From the NCBI GenBank assembly GCA_001689445.1, contig LUJN01000012.1, positions 176,820-240,819 on the forward strand: 64,000 bases of DNA, read 5' to 3'. This document shows, piece after piece, positions 33,166 through 42,244 of the stretch. This stretch comes from Bacteroidales bacterium M3. GTDB taxonomy: Bacteria > Bacteroidota > Bacteroidia > Bacteroidales > Muribaculaceae. Positions within the stretch are counted from its first letter, which is position 1, and every line of letters begins with the position of its first letter. The notes beneath the pieces were generated by a model. The model saw only the letters and a list, made by a program, of their open reading frames with translations, searched no databases and had not been told where the DNA came from. Position numbers and translations under genes: made by a program.

Positions 33166-34956
33166 TTACATTCTTTCGGGGACGGAGCTTCCGAGGAGGG
33201 CCATTGCCGACTTGACGACGCGGGCCACGTTGTCGCTCAGCACAAGGCGCAGGCGGCGCACGGCAGGGTCTTCCTCGCGCAGGATGCTGTAGTCGTGGTA
33301 GAACTGGTTGTACTCCTTGACGAGCGTGTAGGCATAGTTGGCGATGAGCGCGGGGCTGTAGCTGCGCCCTGCCTCGGCGACAACCGAGGGATAGTCGGCG
33401 AGACGCTGTATGAGGGCTATCTCCTTTTCGTTGGGCACGACGGTGCGGTACTCGGCGAGTGTCAGTTCACCACCCTCGGCAGCCTTGCGGAGCACCGAGC
33501 GGATGCGGGCGTAGGTGTACTGTATGAACGGGCCGGTGTTGCCGTTGAAGTCGATTGACTCCTTGGGATTGAAGGTCATGTTCTTGCGCGGGTCGACCTT
33601 GAGGAGGAAATATTTGAGTGCACCCAGACCAACGGTCTCGGCGATGGCCTCGGACTCTTCGGGTGTGCAGCCGTCGAGCTTCACACGCTCGCTCGACGCG
33701 GCGCGGGCGGTCTCCACCATCTCGTCCATGAGGTCGTCGGCGTCGACAACCGTGCCCTCGCGGCTCTTCATCTTACCCTCGGGAAGCTCCACCATACCGT
33801 AGGAGAAGTGCACGAGGTCCTTGCCCCACTTGAACCCGAGGCGGTCGAGCAGCAGCGAGAGCACCTGAAAATGATAGTTCTGCTCGTTGCCGACGACATA
33901 AATCATCTTGTCGATGGGATAGTCCTGATAGCGGAGCTTGGCGGTGCCTATATCCTGGGTCATGTAGACCGACGTGCCGTCGCTGCGCAGCAGCAGCTTG
34001 TGGTCGAGACCGTCGGCGGTGAGGTCGGCCCATACCGAGCCATCCTCCTTGCGGTACATGAAGCCCTTTTCGAGACCCTCGAGCACCTTTTCCTTCCCTT
34101 CAAGGTAGGTGTCGCTCTCGTAATATATCTTGTCGAAGTCGACGCCCATGCGGCGGTAGGTCTCGTCAAATCCGGCATAGACCCACTTGTTCATCATCTC
34201 CCACAACGAGCGCACATCGGGGTCCTTGGCCTCCCAGCGGCGAAGCATCTCGCGGGCCTCCTGCATCAGCGGGGAAGCCTTTTCGGCCTCCTCCTGGGTC
34301 ATCCCCTGCTCCATCAGCTCCTTGACCTCAGCCTTGTAGTGCTTGTCGAAAAGCACGTAGAAGTCGCCGATGAGGTGGTCGCCCTTCTTGCCGGCCTTCT
34401 CGGGGGTGATGCCGTCGCCCCACTTCTGCCATGCAAGCATCGACTTGCAGATATGGATGCCACGGTCGTTGACGATGTTGGTCTTGATGACGCGGTTGCC
34501 GCACGCCTTGAGTATCTCCGAGAGGCTATATCCGAGGAGGTTATTGCGCACGTGACCGAGGTGGAGCGGCTTGTTGGTGTTGGGTGAGGAGTACTCCACC
34601 ATCACCAGCGGGCTGTCTTCGGTGACGGGGACGCGCCCGTAATCGGGGGTCTCGTCAATGTGGGCGAGCATCGAGGTGAAGTAGGTCGGCTCAATGACGA
34701 TATTGAGAAAGCCTTTCACCACATTAAAGCGGCTCACGGCCGGCTCATTGTCGACAAGCCAGTCGCCTATCTCCTTGCCCACAGCCTCGGGGGACTTGCG
34801 GGCGGCCTTTACCCACGGGAACACGACTACGGTGAGGTTGCCTTCAAACTCTTTCTTTGTCTCCTGGGGCTTGACGCCTGAGGGGTCGGTCTCGACCCCG
34901 TATAGGGCCTTCACGGCATTGGCGACCGCTTGGGCGATAATGTTGTCAATGGACAT
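33166..34956 (-). CDS. argS: Arginyl-tRNA synthetase
   Basis: A 596-residue class I synthetase. The HIGH element is HLGH in SSPNTNKPLHLGHVRNNLLG. The KMSKS equivalent is KMKSREGTVV, and the C-terminal DALR anticodon-binding domain runs to ALLGSSVPERM. The N-terminal Arg-tRNA synthetase domain (residues 1-90) is present, so the gene is complete. It has its own promoter and is separated from the BI-1 gene by a tandem repeat. Confidence 0.96.
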   Translation of the reverse strand: MSIDNIIAQAVANAVKALYGVETDPSGVKPQETKKEFEGNLTVVVFPWVKAARKSPEAVGKEIGDWLVDNEPAVSRFNVVKGFLNIVIEPTYFTSMLAHIDETPDYGRVPVTEDSPLVMVEYSSPNTNKPLHLGHVRNNLLGYSLSEILKACGNRVIKTNIVNDRGIHICKSMLAWQKWGDGITPEKAGKKGDHLIGDFYVLFDKHYKAEVKELMEQGMTQEEAEKASPLMQEAREMLRRWEAKDPDVRSLWEMMNKWVYAGFDETYRRMGVDFDKIYYESDTYLEGKEKVLEGLEKGFMYRKEDGSVWADLTADGLDHKLLLRSDGTSVYMTQDIGTAKLRYQDYPIDKMIYVVGNEQNYHFQVLSLLLDRLGFKWGKDLVHFSYGMVELPEGKMKSREGTVVDADDLMDEMVETARAASSERVKLDGCTPEESEAIAETVGLGALKYFLLKVDPRKNMTFNPKESIDFNGNTGPFIQYTYARIRSVLRKAAEGGELTLAEYRTVVPNEKEIALIQRLADYPSVVAEAGRSYSPALIANYAYTLVKEYNQFYHDYSILREEDPAVRRLRLVLSDNVARVVKSAMALLGSSVPERM

Positions 34957-34981
34957 AGTTATTGCAATTTATATTTGGGTA

Positions 34982-35013
34982 CAAATATACCCATTTCCCG
35001 CGACAACGCCCAA
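34982..35013 (-). promoter_or_regulatory. Promoter of argS
   Basis: Reverse-strand TTG (35013-35011), 21 nt, TATATTTG (34989-34982), 25 nt before the argS ATG. Confidence 0.65.
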
Positions 35014-35023
35014 TCGGAGGGGA

Positions 35024-35950
35024 TTAATTCTTGTAAACAAGGCGTGTGCCGGCGGCATCGACCGTCAAGGTCACGTCGAGGGATTCGATGAGCGGCATGT
35101 TGTCATCGGTATGGCCGCAGGGGAAGTCAAACGCAACGGGGTAGCCGTATGGGGTGGTCATGTCGGCTATCATGGCGTACATGTCGGGGTAGTTGCGGTC
35201 GGGTCGGTAGTCGGTGAAGCGCCCCACTATCAGCCCGGCAAGCGACCCGAGCACCCCTTTGAGACGCAGTTGGTAGAGCAGCCGCTCGACCTTGTATATC
35301 GGCTCGGCGATATCCTCGATAAAGAGCACCGTACCGGGGGCGAAGATGTCGTAGGGCGTGCCGACGAGACCGCCCAAGACCGCCATATTGCCGCCGACAA
35401 GGCGTCCCGAGGCCGTGCCGGGGCGGTTGAGCGGTTGAGCGGGTGCGTCGTAGGCAGGATATTCGCCGGTGAGGATAGCGCGTAACGCCTTTGCGGGGGC
35501 GCAGTCGGGCTGTAGCGCAAGGTGCTTGCACATCGAGCCGTGGATGCTCGCTATGCCGCGTGATGCCATCAGGGCGTGGAGCGCGGATATGTCGCTGAAG
35601 CCGATTATCCACTTGGGGTCGTCGCGCAGCGGGAGGCGCGAAAGCTCCTCCAGAATGTGGACCGTGCCGTAGCCGCCGCGCGAGCAGAGCACGGCGCGTA
35701 TAGACGGATCGGTGAGGGCGCCTGCAAGGTCGGCGACACGCCCGGCGACAGTGCCGCTGTAGCTGCCACACTCGCCAAGGGCGTGTGGAAAGACAACGGG
35801 GTCATAGCCCCATGAGCGCAGGGTGGTGACTGCGCCGTCAACATAGGCGGGGTCGATGATTGACGCGGGGGAGACTATCGCCACACGGGAGCCGGGGGGC
35901 AGAGCCTGCGGCTTTATCAGTGCAAAGTCCTTTATCAGTGCAAAGTTCAT
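35024..35950 (-). CDS. LD-carboxypeptidase (S66 family)
   Basis: A 308-residue S66 peptidase that trims the terminal D-Ala from tetrapeptides in peptidoglycan recycling. The nucleophile is S119 in IIGFSDIS, the Glu is in LFIEDIAEP, and the His is in PCGHTDDN. The start ATG at 35950 and the first 13 codons (NFALIKD/FALIK) come from a 7-bp tandem repeat. The conserved domain begins at PPGSRVAIVSPAS, and no other ATG, GTG or TTG in frame is available between, so the repeat probably supplies the start codon. No signal peptide is seen, agreeing with a cytosolic LdcA role. Confidence 0.88.
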   Translation of the reverse strand: MNFALIKDFALIKPQALPPGSRVAIVSPASIIDPAYVDGAVTTLRSWGYDPVVFPHALGECGSYSGTVAGRVADLAGALTDPSIRAVLCSRGGYGTVHILEELSRLPLRDDPKWIIGFSDISALHALMASRGIASIHGSMCKHLALQPDCAPAKALRAILTGEYPAYDAPAQPLNRPGTASGRLVGGNMAVLGGLVGTPYDIFAPGTVLFIEDIAEPIYKVERLLYQLRLKGVLGSLAGLIVGRFTDYRPDRNYPDMYAMIADMTTPYGYPVAFDFPCGHTDDNMPLIESLDVTLTVDAAGTRLVYKN

Positions 35951-35969
35951 AGTGCAGAGTGCAGAGTTT
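35916..35969. repeat. 7-bp tandem repeat at the start of the LD-carboxypeptidase gene
   Basis: TTTATCAGTGCAAAGTCC is duplicated as TTTATCAGTGCAAAGTTC and continues as AGTGCAGAGTGCAGAGT. It spans the start codon at 35950. Confidence 0.7.
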
Positions 35970-36001
35970 ATAATGACTTATAAGGCAATAGCTTTGCCGT
36001 G

Positions 36002-36778
36002 TCAGTTGACCTGGACGGTGATGCCGGCGGCGCGCCATTGGCCGGCTATGGCGTCGAGCTGCTCGCGGGGCACCTTGACGAGCTGCTGCTCGGGGGTGGC
36101 GCGGTCGATGGAATATAGCATCACCTCGCGGGGGCGCACGCGGCGGTAGACGTCGAGCAGGGCGGCGGCCTCGGTGGGCGTAGTGTTGTCGATGGGGTGA
36201 CCGTCGTGGACGCCGCGCAGCATCATGGTCTGTATTATGCAATCGCCGCCAAACTCCTCCAGCCAGCGGCTGACTGTCTCCACGGTGAACGCGGGGGAGT
36301 TGGGGCGGTCGATGAGGCGCATGGTCTCCTCAACGGCGGAGTCGAGCTTGAGAATGGGATTGTCGACCTTATGGAGGGCGGCAACGACCTCAGGCACACC
36401 GAGACGTGTGGAGTTGCACAGGACGCTCACTTTCACGTCGGGGAAATAGCGGTCGCGCAGCTCAAGCGTGTCGTCTATGATACCCGCAAAGTCGGGATGG
36501 AGCGTCGGCTCGCCATTGCCCGAAAAAGTTATCACGTCGAGCGGCTTCTCCTCGGCGCGGAGAGCCTGCAACTTCTCCTCAAGGAGGCGGCGCACGTCAG
36601 CACGCGTCGGCAGCCCGGTCGTGCCGGGTCCCTGGGCGTTGTAGCCCGCCTCACAGTAAAGGCAGTCAAAGGAACATATCTTGCCGTCGTTGGGCGACAG
36701 GTTTATGCCGAGGGAAGAGCCGAGGCGGCGGCTGTGTATCGGGCCGAATATGGTGCTGTGAAAAAGTACTCGTTGCAT
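36002..36778 (-). CDS. Radical SAM protein (COG0731-like)
   Basis: A 258-residue radical SAM enzyme. The cluster Cys are C35, C39 and C42 (KICSFDCLYCEAGY), and the SAM-binding GNGEPTLHPDF follows near residue 91. The opening IFGPIHSRRLGSSLGINLSP is typical of the Bacteroidota group annotated as Fe-S oxidoreductase related to tRNA wybutosine synthesis; the actual substrate is unknown. It is 12 bp downstream of the GT4 gene and likely in its transcript. Confidence 0.87.
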   Translation of the reverse strand: MQRVLFHSTIFGPIHSRRLGSSLGINLSPNDGKICSFDCLYCEAGYNAQGPGTTGLPTRADVRRLLEEKLQALRAEEKPLDVITFSGNGEPTLHPDFAGIIDDTLELRDRYFPDVKVSVLCNSTRLGVPEVVAALHKVDNPILKLDSAVEETMRLIDRPNSPAFTVETVSRWLEEFGGDCIIQTMMLRGVHDGHPIDNTTPTEAAALLDVYRRVRPREVMLYSIDRATPEQQLVKVPREQLDAIAGQWRAAGITVQVN

Positions 36779-36790
36779 ATGTCTGGTCTT

Positions 36791-38068
36791 TTATTTGTCC
36801 TTATAACGCTTCTGCCCTGACAAACGCTCAAACAGGGCGATATATCGGCGGGCTATGACGTCGCTGTCAAACCGCTCCTTGACCTGTGCGTGCAGGCGGT
36901 CGCGGTCGGCGGGATTGTCGAGCGCCCACTCCACGCCGTCGGCGAGGCTCTCGGCCGAGCGGTAGTCGGCGATATAGCCGTTGTCGAGGTGGTCGACGAT
37001 ATCGCACTGCCCTCCCCGACCGAAAGTGACGGGAAGGCAGCCGGCAGCCTGTCCCTCAATGAGGGTGCCGGGCAGGGTCTCGTATAACGATGACGAGAGC
37101 ACCACCGAGGCCGACGCATAAAGCTCGTGTAGCAGATCCTTGTCGTGTATCGGGCCGGCGTGCAGGTAGGGGAAGCGCAGCCCGTCGAGAGCCGTGTGGT
37201 CGCGCAGGTTGCCGAAAAAGACGGCCTGCGTCGAGGCGGCGATGTCGGGACGCCGCTCCGCGAGAATATTCAGGGCCTCGACGGCATAGGGAAGCCCTTT
37301 TATCGGGTCGTCGAGACGGGCCGCTCCCATCAGTATGAGCCGCTTGCCGGGCGTGACGCCCATCCAGTCGAGCCGGCGTGACGGCACGGTGGAGAACAGG
37401 TCGGTGGGGAACGCATTGGGTATCACCTCAATGTCGCGCTTGGCGAGCAGCGAACTCTCGCGGCAACGCTCGGCAAGCCACGAGCTGACGGGGACAAACG
37501 TAATATCCACGTCGTCATATAGATTGTGCTTGCGTATCCAGCGGAAACGCGACATGTCGGCCTTGACTGCCCCACCCTTTATATAGGGGCATGACCCGCA
37601 ACTATCCTTGTAGCGCGTGCACTCATAGGCATGGTGGCACGCCCCTGTAAGCGGCCACATGTCGTGCATAGTCCACACCATCGGCTTGCCGAGACTGCCG
37701 AGACGCTCTATGCCGTCAAGCGACAGCAACCCCTGGTTGACCCAGTTGAGGGCTATCACGTCGGCCTCGCGTGCCCACGGATGGCGTGCGACCGAGGTGC
37801 CGAAACGTCCTGCGGAAATCCTGAAGAGATTCCGACGACTGAAGCCGTTGCGGTAGAAGACGTAGGCACACTCGTTGAGGAACGACATCGCGTGAGGCAC
37901 CTGCGCCACATTGTCGTCCCGGGTATTCTTGCAGAATACAAGCATCCTCGCGTCCACCCCCTCGGCGCGGAGGGCGTTCATCAGGCGGTAGGTCACCACG
38001 GCGGCCCCGCCGGTGGTGTCGCTTGAGTTGACAAGCACCACTTTCATAGGTCGTTTGCTCTCCATCAT
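36791..38068 (-). CDS. Family 4 glycosyltransferase with Cys-rich insert
   Basis: A 425-residue GT-B enzyme. The N-terminal half starts MKVVLVNSSDTTGGAAVVTYRL. A Cys/His cluster typical of the WcaC/colanic-type subgroup follows (MHDMWPLTGACHHAYEC, SCGSCPYIKGG). The donor half has LILMGAARLDDPIKGL and SSSLYETLPGTLIEGQA. The ATG at 38068 overlaps the DUF389 stop by 4 bp, so I keep the longer start (MMESKRPMKVV). Confidence 0.88.
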   Translation of the reverse strand: MMESKRPMKVVLVNSSDTTGGAAVVTYRLMNALRAEGVDARMLVFCKNTRDDNVAQVPHAMSFLNECAYVFYRNGFSRRNLFRISAGRFGTSVARHPWAREADVIALNWVNQGLLSLDGIERLGSLGKPMVWTMHDMWPLTGACHHAYECTRYKDSCGSCPYIKGGAVKADMSRFRWIRKHNLYDDVDITFVPVSSWLAERCRESSLLAKRDIEVIPNAFPTDLFSTVPSRRLDWMGVTPGKRLILMGAARLDDPIKGLPYAVEALNILAERRPDIAASTQAVFFGNLRDHTALDGLRFPYLHAGPIHDKDLLHELYASASVVLSSSLYETLPGTLIEGQAAGCLPVTFGRGGQCDIVDHLDNGYIADYRSAESLADGVEWALDNPADRDRLHAQVKERFDSDVIARRYIALFERLSGQKRYKDK

Positions 38069-39465
38069 TCAGTCTTTTTCTGTATCGCGGGAAATGCCAT
38101 CCGTGACGTGTTTTCAACAATGCTTATACCGGGCATCTTGAGGCGCGCCTCAAGATAGTCGACAAACTTCTGCCGCGTGGCGCGGTCCATCGGACGGTTG
38201 TACTGCACAAGGGCGACCCCTACAGTGTCGAGCGCGCCCGTGGCGACGTCGCTCACGATGCCGCGCGTGATGGCTATATCCTTTATCTGCGGGAAAAGCA
38301 CCCTCAATTCCGGGGATATGGTGGCGGCGAGAGAGTCGGTGCGCTCACGCTCGGCATTGACCGTGCGCAGGGAGTCGATAGTGGCCGTCTGACGGTCGAT
38401 GGTGACCTGTGTCACCTGGTAGATGTCGCGTAGCATGGTCGACGATGCCGCCGTGGGGTCAAAATTGGCCCGCTCGTCCCCCTGGATAATCGACAGGGAG
38501 GCGCCCCCGAGGTCATAGCGCGGCAGCTGGGCTGTCAAGGCCAGCTGTACCGAGTCGACGGGCAACGCCTTGCCTATCAGCGCGACGGAAATAAGTTTCT
38601 GCCCGTTGGTGATATTGGCCTTGTAGTCGAGCACCTGCGTGCCGGGAAAATGGAACTCCGTATTGACAAAACGGCTGACATTGCGCCGGAATGAGTTCTC
38701 GCGCACCATCGTGTAGGTGAGGTAGATGGAAGGTATCATAGTGACGATGACGAGGGCATAGACAATGCGCTTGACCTTGAGGGCACGCTGGGGGTTGGTG
38801 GCCGCCACGTCGTGATAGCCCATCAGCTTGACGCCGATGGTGGTGGCAAAGGCTATGTAGATGGAGTTGATGAGAAACAGGTAAAACGCCCCGAGGAAAT
38901 AGTGGAGCTGGAGTGTCGCGATGCCGTATCCGGCGGTGCAGAGCGGCGGCATGAGAGCCGTGGCAATGGCCACGCCGGGGATGACGTTGCCCTTGCTGCG
39001 CGAGCCGATGGCGAGCACTCCCGCCATGCCGCCAAACAGGCCGATGAACACGTCGTAGATGGTGGGTGACGTGCGGGCGAGCAGTTCGCTCGACCCCTCC
39101 GTGACGGGTGAGATGACAAAGTATATCGTCGAAGTGATGACGCTTATGGCGGTCGCCATCGCGAGGTTGTGGAACGACCTCTTTATCAGCCCGAAGTCAT
39201 GGATGCCGACCCCGAGACCCATGCCGATGATAGGGCCCATGAGCGGGGAGATGAGCATGGCGCCGATGATGACGGCGGTGGAGTTGGTGTTGAGGCCGAG
39301 CGAGGCGATGAATATCGCGGCGATGAGAATCATCGAGTTCATGCCGCGAAACGACACCCCTTCGCGTATCGACGCCTCGGCCTCGGCCTGCGGGAGGAGA
39401 AATTCCGAGAGGTTAAAATAACCTTTCAGGTAGGTCTTTAGTGACGAGAGAATCTGTTGAGGCAT
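38065..39465 (-). CDS. DUF389 (TIGR00341-type) membrane protein
   Basis: A 466-residue protein. The N-terminal cytoplasmic part ends EASIREGVSFRGMNSMILI. Six hydrophobic segments follow, carrying NSTAVIIGAMLISPLMGPI and GNVIPGVAIATALMPPLC, the family signature. A periplasmic C-terminal domain (about 270-450) contains a coiled segment (IDRQTATIDSLRTVNAER). Function unknown; the family is a putative hydrophobic-domain transporter. Its stop overlaps the next gene's ATG. Confidence 0.87.
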   Translation of the reverse strand: MPQQILSSLKTYLKGYFNLSEFLLPQAEAEASIREGVSFRGMNSMILIAAIFIASLGLNTNSTAVIIGAMLISPLMGPIIGMGLGVGIHDFGLIKRSFHNLAMATAISVITSTIYFVISPVTEGSSELLARTSPTIYDVFIGLFGGMAGVLAIGSRSKGNVIPGVAIATALMPPLCTAGYGIATLQLHYFLGAFYLFLINSIYIAFATTIGVKLMGYHDVAATNPQRALKVKRIVYALVIVTMIPSIYLTYTMVRENSFRRNVSRFVNTEFHFPGTQVLDYKANITNGQKLISVALIGKALPVDSVQLALTAQLPRYDLGGASLSIIQGDERANFDPTAASSTMLRDIYQVTQVTIDRQTATIDSLRTVNAERERTDSLAATISPELRVLFPQIKDIAITRGIVSDVATGALDTVGVALVQYNRPMDRATRQKFVDYLEARLKMPGISIVENTSRMAFPAIQKKTE

Positions 39466-39477
39466 ATGTTGTTTTTT

Positions 39478-39513
39478 ATAAGGTTTCTAAGGTCGTTAAG
39501 GGCTTTAACGTAG
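39478..39513. repeat. 9-bp tandem repeat overlapping the flippase stop codon
   Basis: Units ATAAGGTTT, CTAAGGTCG, TTAAGGGCT, TTAACGTAG. The flippase stop TAA (39507-39505 in reverse) is inside the unit TTAACGTAG. Confidence 0.65.
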
Positions 39514-40983
39514 TCGGCGGGGGAGGGGAAGATGCTCCTTTTTCAGGACTATGAGGATGTAGAGGGCGAGGAGGAGAGTGCGCAGCGGCAGGTCGATGAC
39601 GTCGCGGCCGGTGTCGATGAGCATACCGACGCCATACATCGCCATGGCGAGGACGAAGTAGAAGGCGGCGTTGCGCACGTCATAGCCTATCGGATGCTTG
39701 GCCTTGCCGACGAGGTAGGACATCACCATCATAGTGCCGTAGCACGCCAATGCAGCCCACGCGCACGCCACATAGCCGTAGACGGGGACGCCGACAAAGT
39801 TGATGACAACCACTATGGCAAGTCCAACGAGGGAGAACCACGTGCCCCATATCGTGCGGTCGGTCAGCTTGTACCACACCGAGAGATTGAAGAACACGCC
39901 AAAGCATATGTCGGCCATCATGATGATGGGCACGACCTTCAGGCCGGAGAAGTACTTGGCGTTGATAAAGTGCTTCACGACAGGCATGTAATACATCACG
40001 GCAAGGAAAATGAAGAAAGCGAAGATGATGAAGTACTTCATCGCGTCGCGATATGCCTTCACCTTCGCCTCGCCTCGGGTGCGGTTCTGGGCGAATATGA
40101 ACGGCTCGTAGGCAAACCGGAACGCCTGGGTGAACATCATCATCACCACGGCAATCTTGCCGCACGCGCCGTAGATACCAAGCTCCTGCATCGCCATATC
40201 CTTGGTAGGGAACAGGTAAGGGAGGAATATCTTGTCGAGATTCTGGTTCATGATGCCCGCGAGGCCGAATATCAGCAGCGGGTAGGCGTAGGTCAGCATA
40301 CGCCGCAGCAGCGCGGGGTCCCACCTCCACCCCACCCCGCGTAGCGCGGGAATGAGCAGCAGGAGCACGACTGCCGAGGAGATGAGGTTTGCGAGGAAAA
40401 TGTACCCTACTCCCCATGTCGGGTCGTAGAACCACGCTATCAGCCCGGGGTCATGCTCCCAAAGCCACGGGCAAAGGAGGAGGAAAAAGAGGTTTAGCCC
40501 GATGTTAAGCCCGATGTTGACGAGCTTGAGCGTGGCAAATTTCATGGCCCGCTCGCGGTAGCGCAGGTAGGAGAACGGCAGGCAGGAGAAAGCGTCGATG
40601 GCGAGCGTCAGCCCCAGCATCCACACATAGGACGGATGGTCGGCACACCGCAACGCGCCCGCTATCGGAGTAAGAAATATCCATAGCAGCGCGAAAAACA
40701 GTGTCGAGGTCGTCCCTACGGCTATCAGGGAGGTGCTATAGACGCGCATCGGGTCGTTGACGTCCTCATGGTTGGCAAAGCGGAAAAACGCCGTCTCCAT
40801 GCCGTAGGTGAGCACGATGAGACCTATCGCCACGATGGCGTAGAGATAGGTCACGATGCCGTACTCTCCGGGGAGGAATACGGCAGTGTAAAGCGGCACG
40901 AGCAGCCAGTTGAGGAAGCGTCCCACAATGCTGCTCACGCCATATATCGCTGTGTCCTTGACCAAACTTTTTATTCCGGCCAT
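39505..40983 (-). CDS. Polysaccharide flippase (Wzx/MOP superfamily)
   Basis: A 492-residue membrane protein with about 12-14 helices and the opening KDTAIYGVSSIVGRFLNWLLVP typical of Bacteroidota polysaccharide biosynthesis exporters. It probably flips undecaprenyl- or lipid-linked oligosaccharide across the inner membrane. It is encoded 39 bp upstream of DUF389 and GT4 on the same strand, suggesting a small glycan-export operon. Confidence 0.9.
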   Translation of the reverse strand: MAGIKSLVKDTAIYGVSSIVGRFLNWLLVPLYTAVFLPGEYGIVTYLYAIVAIGLIVLTYGMETAFFRFANHEDVNDPMRVYSTSLIAVGTTSTLFFALLWIFLTPIAGALRCADHPSYVWMLGLTLAIDAFSCLPFSYLRYRERAMKFATLKLVNIGLNIGLNLFFLLLCPWLWEHDPGLIAWFYDPTWGVGYIFLANLISSAVVLLLLIPALRGVGWRWDPALLRRMLTYAYPLLIFGLAGIMNQNLDKIFLPYLFPTKDMAMQELGIYGACGKIAVVMMMFTQAFRFAYEPFIFAQNRTRGEAKVKAYRDAMKYFIIFAFFIFLAVMYYMPVVKHFINAKYFSGLKVVPIIMMADICFGVFFNLSVWYKLTDRTIWGTWFSLVGLAIVVVINFVGVPVYGYVACAWAALACYGTMMVMSYLVGKAKHPIGYDVRNAAFYFVLAMAMYGVGMLIDTGRDVIDLPLRTLLLALYILIVLKKEHLPLPRRLR

Positions 40984-41035
40984 AAATTCATATCAATTTT
41001 ATCCACATATCCCGGTGGATATGACTGTACTAACT

Positions 41036-41110
41036 GTAGGGACATGCCTTTGGCATGTCGGAATTGCACTGCCTTGAATATTGGTCAACATGCCAAAGGC
41101 ATGTCCCTAC
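41036..41110. repeat. GTAGG-headed hairpin pair (REP-like), inverted
   Basis: The left copy starts GTAGG at 41036 with stem GACATGCC, loop TTT, stem GGCATGTC. The right copy (41088-41110) is the same hairpin on the opposite strand ending CCTAC. The same pair recurs at 62692-62768, and a single copy at 54002. Confidence 0.8.
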
Positions 41111-41157
41111 ATTCAATCGGCATATATTCCAAAATATTGCCGTCGATTGCAAATTCA

Positions 41158-42186
41158 TCACGAGAACAACCCGCCGTAGCCGCCCTCGGAGAGACGGCCG
41201 AGGTGGCTGTAGGCCAGCTCGGTGGCCTCGCGTCCTCGCGGGGTGCGCTTAATGAAGCCCTCCTTGATGAGGAAAGGCTCGTAGACCTCCTCTATCGTAC
41301 CGGGGTCCTCACCGAGAGCGGTGGCAATGGTCGACAGGCCGACAGGGCCGCCCTTGAACTTGGTGATTATCGTCGTCAATATCTTGTTGTCTATCTCGTC
41401 GAGACCGTAGCGGTCGATGTTTAGCGCCTCGAGGGCATACCGCGCTATCTCCGGCTCCACAATGCCGCTGCCCTTGACCTGGGCGAAGTCGCGCACGCGG
41501 CGCAGCAAGGCGTTGGCGATACGCGGCGTCCCGCGGCTGCGCATCGCGATCTCGTGGGCGGCCTCGCCGGTACACTTGATGCCGAGCAGCCCCGACGAGC
41601 GCAGGACAATGCGCTCAAGTATCTCGTGGTCATAGTACTCCAGATGGCAATTGATGCCGAAACGCGCCCTCAACGGCGATGTCAGCAGCCCGCTGCGGGT
41701 GGTCGCGCCTATGAGCGTGAAAGGCGACAGGGTGAGCTGCACCGAGCGCGCCCCCGGCCCCTTGTCGATCATTATGTCAATGCGATAGTCCTCCATCGCC
41801 GAGTAGAGATATTCCTCCACGATAGGGCTCAGGCGGTGTATCTCGTCGATAAAGAGCACGTCGTTCTCCTCGAGCGACGTGAGGATACCCGCGAGGTCGC
41901 CGGGCTTGTCGAGCACGGGACCCGATGTCACCTTGAAGCCCACGCCAAGCTCGTTGGCAATGATGTTGGACAGCGTAGTCTTGCCCAGTCCCGGAGGACC
42001 GTGGAGCAGCAGGTGGTCGAGTGCCTCGCCGCGCATACGTGCCGCAGCGACAAAAACCCGCAGATTCTCTATTATCTTTTCCTGGCCGCTGAAAGAGTCA
42101 AATTCCGACGGCCGGAGAGCCTTTTCTATCTCCCGGTCGCGCTCATTCTCGTTTCTTGAGGCCCGTATGTCGAAGTTGTCGTCCAA
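41158..42186 (-). CDS. ruvB: Holliday junction branch migration ATPase RuvB
   Basis: A hexameric AAA+ motor that drives branch migration with RuvA/RuvC. Walker A is in [18 protein letters not shown], Walker B in [13 protein letters not shown], the sensor in GATTRSG, and the C-terminal winged helix has [16 protein letters not shown]. Homologues begin with an acidic MxxxFxIR. Here that is encoded from a TTG at 42186 (reading DDNFDIRAS, 342 aa). The frame extends 43 codons upstream, but those overlap the GT9 gene's end and a 9-bp tandem repeat. The likely start is therefore TTG. Co-directional with GT9 and DUF4254. Confidence 0.93.
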   Translation of the reverse strand: MDDNFDIRASRNENERDREIEKALRPSEFDSFSGQEKIIENLRVFVAAARMRGEALDHLLLHGPPGLGKTTLSNIIANELGVGFKVTSGPVLDKPGDLAGILTSLEENDVLFIDEIHRLSPIVEEYLYSAMEDYRIDIMIDKGPGARSVQLTLSPFTLIGATTRSGLLTSPLRARFGINCHLEYYDHEILERIVLRSSGLLGIKCTGEAAHEIAMRSRGTPRIANALLRRVRDFAQVKGSGIVEPEIARYALEALNIDRYGLDEIDNKILTTIITKFKGGPVGLSTIATALGEDPGTIEEVYEPFLIKEGFIKRTPRGREATELAYSHLGRLSEGGYGGLFS

Positions 42187-42190
42187 TTGC

Positions 42191-42244
42191 TTGAAATTCT
42201 TGAAATTATTAAGGTCGTTAAAGTCTTTAAGGTCTTTAACGTTG
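42191..42244. repeat. 9-bp tandem repeat between GT9 and ruvB
   Basis: Units TTGAAATTC, TTGAAATTA, TTAAGGTCG, TTAAAGTCT, TTAAGGTCT, TTAACGTTG. The GT9 stop codon (42238-42236 in reverse) is in the repeat, and the ruvB start follows 5 bp after its end. In frame with ruvB it would encode [15 protein letters not shown]. Confidence 0.8.

Noticed and set aside
36791..38068. Start of the GT4 at the internal methionine (38047)
   Set aside because: The 4-bp ATGA overlap with the DUF389 stop favours the upstream ATG, although the internal one cannot be excluded.
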